DNA from: an uncultured Planctomycetota bacterium
Lineage (GTDB): Bacteria; Planctomycetota; Phycisphaerae; UBA1845; UTPLA1
DNA length: 64,000 nt
Direction: 5' to 3'
Assembly: GCA_900696465.1 (NCBI GenBank)
Contig: CAADGE010000027.1
Span: 124,001 to 188,000 of the forward strand
Position numbers and translations under genes: made by a program
Shown here: one piece after another, positions 24,782-31,789 of the stretch
Layout: the number at the start of each line of letters is the position of its first letter
Position numbering within the stretch: the stretch's first letter is position 1
Notes under the pieces: generated by a model
Seen by the model: the letters and a program-made list of their open reading frames with translations, nothing else
The model's database searches: none
What the model was told of the DNA's origin: nothing

Positions 24782-27700
24782 ATGGCCAAAGGCGAATCGA
24801 AATCGTATACCCCCGCCGAACACGAGCGGCGGATTTTCAAGCAGTGGGAAGACGGCGGCTACTTCCATCCCATGCCCGACGACCGCCCGCCCGAGAAGCG
24901 CTTCAGCATGGTCATCCCGCCGCCGAACGTCACCGGCGCGCTGCATCTGGGCCACGCCCTGAACAACACCCTGCAGGACATCCTCATCCGTCGCAAGCGA
25001 ATGGAAGGCCGCAACACTTTCTGGCTCGTCGGCACCGACCACGCCGGCATCGCCACGCAGGCGACCGTCGAAAAACACATCAAGAAGACCGAACATAAAA
25101 GCCGCCACGATCTTGGCGACACGCCCGAAGCCGCCCGTGAGGAGATGGTCCGCCGCATCTGGGCGTGGAAGGAGCAGTACGGCGGCCGCATCGTCGAGCA
25201 GCTTAAACTCATGGGCTGCTCCTGTGACTACCAGCGAGAGCGATTCACCCTCGACGAGGGCTGCGCGAAGGCCGTTCGCGAGACGTTCTTCAAGATGTTT
25301 CGCGATGGACTCATCTACCGCGGCAAGCGCCTGGTCAACTGGGACACGCAGCTCCAGACCGCCGTGGCCGACGACGAGGTCTACCACGAACAGGTCAAGG
25401 GACATTTCTATCATTTCAAGTACCCGGTGATCGATCCGCAGCCAGGCGAGCCGACGCACGTTCACATCGCCACCACGCGGCCGGAGACACTGCTGGGCGA
25501 TACGGCGGTGGCGATTCACCCGGAGCCCGACGCGGCGCTGGAAGTGGCCGAGACACAGTTGCAGGTCAAGCTCCGCGAGGCGACGGAGAAAGAGCGCCCG
25601 GCGATCCAGGCCCAGCTCGAAGACATCGCCGAGCGCAAGAACTCGCTCCTTCCGACGCTCCTGAAACTCCGCGATCTGGCCAGGGCGGGACGCAAGGTGA
25701 TGCTGCCGCTCGTGAACCGCAAGATTCCCCTGATCCTCGACGAATGGGCCGACCCGTCGCTGGGCACCGGCTGCGTGAAGATCACCCCTGCGCACGACTT
25801 CAACGACTACGAAGTCGGGCATCGGCACGAGCTGCCGATGGTGAACATGCTCACGCCCGACGGCCGCGTGAACGAAAACGGCGGACCATACAAGGGAATG
25901 AAACTCGCAGACGCGAGAAAGAAGGTCGTCGAGGATTTGGAGCAGCTCGGCCTGGTCGAAAAGATCGAGGACCGCCTGATCGACCTGGCCCACTCCGACC
26001 GCAGCAACACGCCGATCGAGCCGTATCTTTCCGATCAATGGTTCGTAAAAATGGGCGACCTGACGGAAGAGGAAGCCGCGCGCGTCCAGACGCCGTATCT
26101 CAAAGAATCCATCGCCCGCGCACGCGCTGCGTCGCAGCGCTCAGACGAGCCAGGGCCTTCAGGCCGTGCGGTTCCTGACTCACCAGCGACGCTCGAATCC
26201 AAGCAAAAGCTTCCCGGCCTGGCGCAGATCGCCATCGACGCAGTGAAGCGCGGCGACTTCCGCTTCCATCCCGCACGCTATGAAAAAACTTATCTCGACT
26301 GGCTCGGCGAAAAACGCGACTGGTGCATCAGCCGTCAGCTCTGGTGGGGACATCGAATTCCGGTGTGGAAGGCGACGTTTCGTAACATAGGCGGATCTGA
26401 ATTGCCTTCCGAGCAGCGAAAGCAGTTGCGCGGCTTGGTCGCGGAACTCGAAAACTCATTACAAGAACTAGGGCAGATTGCAGGGTGCCAAGGTGAGTTT
26501 TTCGCTTGGATAGATGAGGAAGCTTCACCAAGCTTCTGTTATGTGTGCTGTAAATCCGAGCATGCAAGTAATCAATTAGAAGCAATCGCATCCGGAATGA
26601 ATCGGGCTCGAATGGTTGCGCCTAACCAAGCCGATAGAGTCGTCGTCGATGCAATTGCCTTCGATGATCCTCGCACTAACGTCACGCGTAGGATACGAGA
26701 ACATGCTCGCGAGTTCGAGCAGGACCCCGACGTGCTCGACACGTGGTTTTCCTCCGCCCTGTGGCCGCATTCGACGCTGGGATGGCCGGGGGAGATGAGC
26801 AGCGTGTACAACCAAGCAGACGCCGATGATGGTAGAGGAGCCGCACGGCCTGAAGGCCGTGGCTTCTCAAGCAGGCGCCCCTCTGATGAGCCACGGCCTT
26901 CAGGACGTGCGGCTCCGACGAAACCAGCGGCGCCCCTCCTCGACTACTACTACCCCACAAACGTGCTTTCGACGGCCCGCGAGATCATCACGCTCTGGGT
27001 CGCCCGCATGGTCATCACCGGTCTCTACAACGTCGGCGAAGTTCCTTTCCGCGACGTGGTCATCCACCCGGTCATTCAGGACGGCCAGGGCCGCAAGATG
27101 AGCAAGACGCTGGGCAACGGCGTCGATCCCGTGGACATCATCGAGGAGTACGGCGCCGACGCCCTGCGCTACACGCTCGCCGAACTGGCCACCGAGACGC
27201 AGGACATCCGCCTGCCGGTCAAGCCAAAGAAACTTCCCGACGGCCGCACGATCAACGTCAGCGAAAAGTTTGAGAAGGGCCGCAACTTCTGCAACAAGCT
27301 CTGGCAGGCGTCAACGGGCTTTGTCATCCCGAACCTCGACGGCTACGCGCCGAAGCCGCTCGATCCCGCGACGCTCGGCCTGGTCGATCGCTGGATCCTC
27401 TCGCGGCTGACGGCCTGTATTGCACAGGTGAATGACGCGCTGGATCGCTACCGCTTCAGTGAGGCCGCCGGCGCGCTCTACCGCTTCATGTGGGATGAGT
27501 ATTGCAGCTGGTACATCGAGATGACCAAGCCACGCCTGACCGGCTCCGAACGCGCCGCCGCGCAACAGGTCCTCGTCCACGTCCTCGACCAATTGCTCCG
27601 ACTTCTGCACCCGGTCATCCCGTTTGTCACCGAGGCCGTCTGGGCGGAGCTGGCCCGAATCGCGCCGTCGCGCGGGCTGCGCGAATTAAAACCGGCCGAG

Positions 27701-28252
27701 CCGCTGCTCGTGGCCGCCGCGTGGCCGACTGCGGAATCCGCCCTGCGTGATGAGGCCGTCGAACGACAGATGGAAGAGCTGCAGGATGTCATCCGCAGCA
27801 GCCGCGACATTCGCACTGTGGTCAATGAACATCGCGGCCGCGCCAAGGCGGCGTCGCTGCGCATGCTGCCCCGCGTGGTCATTCGCGCCGACGGCGAAGC
27901 CCGTCGCCTGATCGACGGGTACAAGGATTTCATTCGCCCGCTCGCAGGTTGTGAGTTGCTCGAGGTCGGTCCCGATCTGGCGAAGCCGCCCGGAGCGATG
28001 AGCCGCGTCTGCGGGACGATGCAGATCTTTGCCCCCGTGGGCGACCTGGTCGATCTCGCCGAGATGCGGCGCAGCGATCAGGCCCGGCTCGACGATTTGC
28101 GTCAGGTGCTGGCCCGGGAGCAGGCCCGGCTTTCCAATGACGATTTCGTGCGACGGGCCGATCCCGGCATCGTGGAGCAGGCCAAAACGCGCGCCGCCGA
28201 GTTGTCAAGTCAGATTCAGATGCTCGAGTCCTCTCTGGCTGACCTCGCATGA
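24782..28252 (+). CDS. valS: Valyl-tRNA synthetase with repeat-derived insertions
   Basis: 1156 aa, longer than usual bacterial ValS (about 880-950). Class I signatures are intact: HLGH at residues 55-58 and KMSKTLGNG from residue 772. The editing domain contains TTRPETLLGDTAVAIHP and ITPAHDFNDYEVGHRHELPM. CISRQLWWGHRIPVW, DVLDTWFSSALWPHSTLGWP and the anticodon-binding domain are present, as is a C-terminal coiled-coil arm (from about 1080). Extra length comes partly from two palindromic repeat insertions (about residues 454-470 and 686-712), rich in Arg, Pro, Ser and Gly. A further contribution is a segment at about 535-640 with lower GC and odd codon use, containing CYVCC. The inserts keep the frame and fall between conserved blocks, so the enzyme is probably functional. 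Confidence 0.95.
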   Translation: MAKGESKSYTPAEHERRIFKQWEDGGYFHPMPDDRPPEKRFSMVIPPPNVTGALHLGHALNNTLQDILIRRKRMEGRNTFWLVGTDHAGIATQATVEKHIKKTEHKSRHDLGDTPEAAREEMVRRIWAWKEQYGGRIVEQLKLMGCSCDYQRERFTLDEGCAKAVRETFFKMFRDGLIYRGKRLVNWDTQLQTAVADDEVYHEQVKGHFYHFKYPVIDPQPGEPTHVHIATTRPETLLGDTAVAIHPEPDAALEVAETQLQVKLREATEKERPAIQAQLEDIAERKNSLLPTLLKLRDLARAGRKVMLPLVNRKIPLILDEWADPSLGTGCVKITPAHDFNDYEVGHRHELPMVNMLTPDGRVNENGGPYKGMKLADARKKVVEDLEQLGLVEKIEDRLIDLAHSDRSNTPIEPYLSDQWFVKMGDLTEEEAARVQTPYLKESIARARAASQRSDEPGPSGRAVPDSPATLESKQKLPGLAQIAIDAVKRGDFRFHPARYEKTYLDWLGEKRDWCISRQLWWGHRIPVWKATFRNIGGSELPSEQRKQLRGLVAELENSLQELGQIAGCQGEFFAWIDEEASPSFCYVCCKSEHASNQLEAIASGMNRARMVAPNQADRVVVDAIAFDDPRTNVTRRIREHAREFEQDPDVLDTWFSSALWPHSTLGWPGEMSSVYNQADADDGRGAARPEGRGFSSRRPSDEPRPSGRAAPTKPAAPLLDYYYPTNVLSTAREIITLWVARMVITGLYNVGEVPFRDVVIHPVIQDGQGRKMSKTLGNGVDPVDIIEEYGADALRYTLAELATETQDIRLPVKPKKLPDGRTINVSEKFEKGRNFCNKLWQASTGFVIPNLDGYAPKPLDPATLGLVDRWILSRLTACIAQVNDALDRYRFSEAAGALYRFMWDEYCSWYIEMTKPRLTGSERAAAQQVLVHVLDQLLRLLHPVIPFVTEAVWAELARIAPSRGLRELKPAEPLLVAAAWPTAESALRDEAVERQMEELQDVIRSSRDIRTVVNEHRGRAKAASLRMLPRVVIRADGEARRLIDGYKDFIRPLAGCELLEVGPDLAKPPGAMSRVCGTMQIFAPVGDLVDLAEMRRSDQARLDDLRQVLAREQARLSNDDFVRRADPGIVEQAKTRAAELSSQIQMLESSLADLA
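26141..26190 (+). repeat. Palindromic repeat element inserted in frame in valS (copy A)
   Basis: Contains GAGCCAGGGCCTTCAGGCCG and a following CACCAGCGACGC, matching the right half of copy B (26884 onward, including ACCAGCGGCGCC). It is translated as SDEPGPSGRAVPDSPA inside valS, between the editing and catalytic blocks. One mismatch breaks the core palindrome (CAGGGCCT instead of CACGGCCT). Confidence 0.75.
26837..26916 (+). repeat. Paired inverted copies of the palindromic repeat inside valS (copy B)
   Basis: Two 33-bp arms (26837-26869 and 26884-26916) are inverted relative to each other with 30 of 33 positions matching, around a 14-bp loop. Each arm carries the core CACGGCCTGAAGGCCGTG or its complement (one mismatch in the right arm). 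The pair could fold into a large mRNA hairpin, yet it is translated in frame (ARPEGRGF and SDEPRPSGRAAP). Confidence 0.85.
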
Positions 28253-28330
28253 CAGGCCCCCGGGGCGCCGGGTTGCGGATCGGCGAGTCTGTGATTAGTC
28301 TCATGCACGTCGATCGGAGGAGTAGCCGCG

Positions 28331-28732
28331 ATGGAAGTGCGGATGGACCTGTCCCGGATCGTGATCCAGGACACCAGCGACCAGCAGATCATTTTTCTGC
28401 GTGAGCGCGGCGGCACGCGGGAATTCCCCATCGTGATCGGCGATTCCGAGGCCTGCGCCATTGATCGCCGGCTCAAGGGTTACAAGCGCGCCCGGCCCAT
28501 GACGCATGATCTCATGGCCGACCTGATCGAGGCCCTCCACGGCGAACTGGAAAAAATCGTCATCAACGACTTGAAGAATCATACGTTCTTCGCCAAACTT
28601 GTCCTTCGTTCCCGAGGCGAGATCATCGAAGTAGATTCTCGCCCGTCCGATGCCATCGCCCTGGGCGTGGCAAGCGATACACCGGTTTTTGTCAGTGAAC
28701 ACGTTCTGCGGGAAGTTTGCCGCTCCCAGTGA
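28331..28732 (+). CDS. Bifunctional nuclease (BFN/DUF151) domain protein
   Basis: 133 aa. GGAGGAG lies eight bases before the ATG. The sequence spans a single BFN domain: DTSDQQIIFLRERGG, FPIVIGDSEACAIDRRLKG, ARPMTHDLMADLIEALHGEL, TFFAKLVLRSRGEIIEVDSR, PSDAIALGVASDTPVFVSE. In other bacteria this family is annotated as bifunctional DNase/RNase; its physiological role is poorly defined. It is a stand-alone domain without the UVR motif found in some homologues. It lies 78 bp after valS and 53 bp before the GHMP kinase gene, on the same strand. Confidence 0.92.
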   Translation: MEVRMDLSRIVIQDTSDQQIIFLRERGGTREFPIVIGDSEACAIDRRLKGYKRARPMTHDLMADLIEALHGELEKIVINDLKNHTFFAKLVLRSRGEIIEVDSRPSDAIALGVASDTPVFVSEHVLREVCRSQ

Positions 28733-28785
28733 GTGACGTTCCTTCTCGCGGGCCTTGTCATTCAGATAACTGCACAAGAGAACCC

Positions 28786-30225
28786 ATGAGCCAATCCTCC
28801 GATTGTTGCGCGTCGTTCTCGCTGTTTCGATCTCATCTGCAAAGCGCCTTCACGGCGCATCCGCGTTTGTCCGACCGCGCGGAGATGAGTCAGGCCCCCG
28901 CCGTCGTCGACGTGATGGGCGGCATCTGCGAGGAAGGCGGCTCCCTGGTCCTCACTGCCACGCTCGGCATCTCCGTCAAAGTCTGCGCCTGGCAGACAGC
29001 CGACCGCGATCTGAAAATCCGCCGCTTCGAGACGACCGGCAAAGGCGACCCACACGATTTCACCTTGCCCATGGATCGCATCGGCAAGGATGACCCCTCC
29101 GGAGAGCAGTTGCTGGCTGCCTGCCTTCGCGCCGACTGTGAATGGGCAGCGCCGGTCTGCCTCGCCGCGCACCGCGCCCTTCTCGACGGATTGTTCCCGC
29201 GTCCGCAGGCCGGGCTGATGCTCCTGGTGCAGTCGGATTTCCCCTCGGATGCCGATCTTGGCCTTCCCTGTGCCACGGCCGCGGCGGTGATCGACGCCCT
29301 GGCCCGCCTCTTCGGTACGACCATCGAGCCATTGCGAAAGGCCATCACAGCCGCGCATTGTGTCTCGCCGCTGACCGTCGTGCCGCGCCTGCGAATGGCC
29401 ATGACGGCCCTGCGCGGCGCCGCAGACGGCTCGCTTCTCCAGTTGCGCTTTGTGCCGCAGTTCTCCTGCGAGCCGCTCTCCCTGCCCGCGGGAGTCACTC
29501 TCACGGCAGCCCGCACCCGGCTGCAGCGGCCGACCCGGTCGCACCGACTCCGCGAGACGCAGCTCTGCGCCGAGATGTGCAACCGCATGATCCTCGATCT
29601 TCGCCAGAAGGACGGGCAGCCGATCGACGCCCGCGGCGCGCACCTCGCGGCGATCACGCCGACGGAATACGTGGACCGCTACCGCGACCGTCTTCCGTCG
29701 AAGATCACCGGCAAGGCCTTCGTGGAGCGATTCGGTACGCTCCGCGGCCTGGATGAACTCTCCCGGGAAAAGGAGATTTTCAAGATCCGCTCGCGCGCCG
29801 AGCATCACATCTACGAGAATCGCCGCGTGCATGACTTCGTCACGAACATCGTCCGTGCCGGTCGCATGGCCGCGCCGGATGCCCTGATCGCCGCCGGCGA
29901 TCTGATGTACGCCTCGCATTGGAGCTACAGCCAGCGCTGCGGCATCGGCGGTGTCGAAACCGATCGTCTCGTCAGCGCGATCCGGCGTCGCGGTGCGGCC
30001 GCCGGCCTTTTCGGCGCGAAGATCACCGGCAACGGCAACGGCGGCGAAGTCGTGGTGCTGATGCGCGACGACGAAACGGCCCATGCTGCGCTGCAAAGCG
30101 CCGTCGACGAAGCGCAGGCCGCTTCGAAGCAGCCCATCGAGGTCTTCAGCGGCTCCCTCGCCGGTGTCGAGCACTTCCAGCCGACCCAGGTGGCCGACCT
30201 GCTCGGTGCCCCGGCGGCAGTGTAG
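28786..30225 (+). CDS. GHMP-family sugar kinase, galactokinase-like
   Basis: 479 aa from ATG 28786; the open frame extends further upstream without a likely start. The N-terminal strand APAVVDVMGGICEEGGSLVL corresponds to the galactokinase APGRVNLIGEH motif but lacks the canonical GEH.DY. The ATP-binding block is weakly recognisable (SDFPSDADLGLPCATAAAVI, compare P.G.GLSSSAA). The C-terminal GHMP motif is AKITGNGNGGEVVVLM. HWSYSQRCGIGGVETDRLV matches the galactokinase-type 'S....GVS.PE.D.L' block. It most resembles arabinokinase/galactokinase-like proteins. The sugar is unknown. The divergent motif I suggests an altered substrate. Confidence 0.75.
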   Translation: MSQSSDCCASFSLFRSHLQSAFTAHPRLSDRAEMSQAPAVVDVMGGICEEGGSLVLTATLGISVKVCAWQTADRDLKIRRFETTGKGDPHDFTLPMDRIGKDDPSGEQLLAACLRADCEWAAPVCLAAHRALLDGLFPRPQAGLMLLVQSDFPSDADLGLPCATAAAVIDALARLFGTTIEPLRKAITAAHCVSPLTVVPRLRMAMTALRGAADGSLLQLRFVPQFSCEPLSLPAGVTLTAARTRLQRPTRSHRLRETQLCAEMCNRMILDLRQKDGQPIDARGAHLAAITPTEYVDRYRDRLPSKITGKAFVERFGTLRGLDELSREKEIFKIRSRAEHHIYENRRVHDFVTNIVRAGRMAAPDALIAAGDLMYASHWSYSQRCGIGGVETDRLVSAIRRRGAAAGLFGAKITGNGNGGEVVVLMRDDETAHAALQSAVDEAQAASKQPIEVFSGSLAGVEHFQPTQVADLLGAPAAV

Positions 30226-30259
30226 TTACTTCTTTCAAACAGTCTTCCTGCTCTTGATG

Positions 30260-30826
30260 TCAACGCTTGAAGTGCGTTCGTAAAAGATTCCCCAGCGCTG
30301 CTTCCAGCTCTCCCGCCGTGCGGCAGTCCACGATCCGGTCCTCGCGCCGGAGATCCACCTTATCGCCCGCCAGACGCTTGGCCCAGCCGCCGCTTTCGGA
30401 CAGCGCGATGATCGGCCGGTCATACATCCACGCGTAAGCGATCTCGCTGAGCGTGCCTGCCGCGCCGCCGATGACGATGATCACGTCGCCGGCGATCGCC
30501 GTGATGACGTTTCGCGCCCAGCCCAGCCCCGTGGGGATGACGTAGTGACTGTGGCTGTTGGCTTCGTCCATACCGGTGCCGGGAATGACTGCGATGACCG
30601 TGCCGCCGGCATCGGCCGCGGCCCGCGAGGCGGCGGCCATGATCCCATCACGCCCGCCGGTGACCAGCGCCGCACCCAGCTTGGCCACGACCGCCCCGGC
30701 CTGCTCAGCCAGCTTGAGCATCGCCGCGTCGGCCTCGCTCGAGCCGATGATGGATACTTGCGGCCGCCGTATCGACGGGCCGGTCTTCGTCGCGGGAAAC
30801 TTCATGTCGGATGGACGGTCGGTCAT
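30260..30826 (-). CDS. LOG-like/TIGR00725 Rossmann-fold protein
   Basis: 188 aa. The start at 30826 is preceded by GGAGAGG about seven bases upstream; the open frame extends to 30964 without support. The fold is shown by VSIIGSSEAD, GAALVTGGRDGIMAAASRAA, TVIAVIPGT and DVIIVIGGAAGTLSEIAYAW. That last segment corresponds to the PGGxGTxxE phosphate-binding loop of LOG/lysine-decarboxylase-like proteins, with the first Pro missing. The family binds nucleotides or nucleotide-like ligands, and some members are phosphoribohydrolases. The gene converges on the GHMP kinase gene (34-bp gap). Confidence 0.85.
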   Translation of the reverse strand: MTDRPSDMKFPATKTGPSIRRPQVSIIGSSEADAAMLKLAEQAGAVVAKLGAALVTGGRDGIMAAASRAAADAGGTVIAVIPGTGMDEANSHSHYVIPTGLGWARNVITAIAGDVIIVIGGAAGTLSEIAYAWMYDRPIIALSESGGWAKRLAGDKVDLRREDRIVDCRTAGELEAALGNLLRTHFKR

Positions 30827-31134
30827 GGGCAAACCTCTCCGGTTGTAGGACGAGTAGCAGGTCGGCATTCTTGCGCCGGAGGAAGGATGATACCGCGCCG
30901 GCGCGAACAGGGAGCAAGAAGTAGAAGATTGTCGCGTGAACTGCCGGTGCCCGCGAGGTGGCAAGATTTGCGCGCTCGCTCGCCGTAAATTCAGAAGTTT
31001 CAGGCGTTTTCAAGTACTTTTTTCTGCGATGGGTGAATCTCCCCGCCTCCCGCCGCACACTTTCGGGGTGCCGAAGCGCGTGCCGCTGCTGGTTCTGCTT
31101 GGCACAAGCGTAGTAAGGACAGAGGCCCGGACCT

Positions 31135-31163
31135 TTGACTTTTCGTCAGGATTATGCTAATCT
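31135..31163 (+). promoter_or_regulatory. Consensus-like sigma-70 promoter
   Basis: TTGACT (31135-31140) and TAATCT (31158-31163) with an ideal 17-bp spacer. No plus-strand gene begins downstream; the next feature is a hairpin terminator about 65 bp later. Confidence 0.55.
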
Positions 31164-31169
31164 TGCAAC

Positions 31170-31273
31170 CAGCGGAGGAAGGATGGGTCCGCCCGATCAA
31201 CAGGGTGGAGTGGGCCCATTCAGGAAAGACGGGAACCTGCGAGCGCGAGTATCGCAGGTTCCCGTTTGTTTTT
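31170..31273 (+). ncRNA. Candidate small RNA of about 105 nt
   Basis: This stretch is bounded by a consensus-like promoter on the left and a Rho-independent terminator on the right, both on the plus strand, with no credible ORF between. It can fold as ATGGGTCC paired with GGGCCCAT (with one G-U pair), followed by the terminator hairpin. It does not match SRP RNA, 6S RNA, tmRNA or RNase P as far as I can tell. Both flanking protein genes are on the opposite strand, so the terminator is not needed by them. Confidence 0.4.
31230..31273 (+). terminator. Rho-independent terminator of the candidate small RNA
   Basis: A perfect 12-bp stem (CGGGAACCTGCG with CGCAGGTTCCCG, 11-base loop) followed by TTTGTTTTT. 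The T-run exists only on the plus strand. Confidence 0.85.
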
Positions 31274-31306
31274 GGACGATCCCCCGTCGAATCACATCCG
31301 TCTGAA

Positions 31307-31744
31307 TCACTCACCGTCCGTCAGCAGCAACTCCACGAAGACCGGCACGTCCGACAGGTCCAGCCCGGCGTGCGCATCGAGCTGGGCGCATTCGCAGGCC
31401 CCGCCGGCGCCGGTCATACACTCGACAAAGCGCTGGATGTCGAGGGCGTCGACGATTCCGTCGCCGTTCAGGTCGGCAGGCAGCTGACAGACTTGTGGTA
31501 CCACCGCCCAGAACCCGCCGACCATCTCCCAGCCGCCGCCGCTCAGGACGCCGGCATCCGGCTGCCCTGCGGTGGCATCGAGCGTGAAGCCGCCGCCGGC
31601 CATCGATGTGATTCCTCCGCCGTCCACCGTGTGCCAGGAGAGATCAAAACCGCCCGCCAGGGCCGCCGTTGCGGCCAGACCGAGAAGGAAGACGGCCGCG
31701 ATGGAGACAAGATGGAGCGAAGTTGTGTGCATTCGATTAATCAT
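31307..31744 (-). CDS. Small secreted protein with dockerin-type EF-hand tail
   Basis: 145 aa. The signal peptide is SLHLVSIAAVFLLGLAATAALA. The middle has the pattern FDLSWHTVDGGG ... FTLDATAGQPDAG ... WEMVGGFW, a short module seen in planctomycete secreted proteins. The tail has a dockerin-type loop LNGDGIVDALDIQRFVECM and a second half LDAHAGLDLSDVPVFVELLL. Such tails bind calcium and are thought to mediate extracellular assembly. It lies 45 bp downstream of the tail-fibre-like gene on the same strand, so the two are probably co-transcribed. Confidence 0.8.
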   Translation of the reverse strand: MINRMHTTSLHLVSIAAVFLLGLAATAALAGGFDLSWHTVDGGGITSMAGGGFTLDATAGQPDAGVLSGGGWEMVGGFWAVVPQVCQLPADLNGDGIVDALDIQRFVECMTGAGGACECAQLDAHAGLDLSDVPVFVELLLTDGE

Positions 31745-31789
31745 GCTTGCACCATTGAGCGTTCGGACGTCGGTGACATCCTCACGAAA

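Noticed and set aside
31170-31273. Small signal-recognition-particle RNA, 6S RNA or a known riboswitch
   Set aside because: The conserved GGAAG/AGCAG loop of SRP RNA is absent and the length is too short for 6S RNA. No downstream plus-strand gene could be controlled, so I left it as an unassigned candidate.
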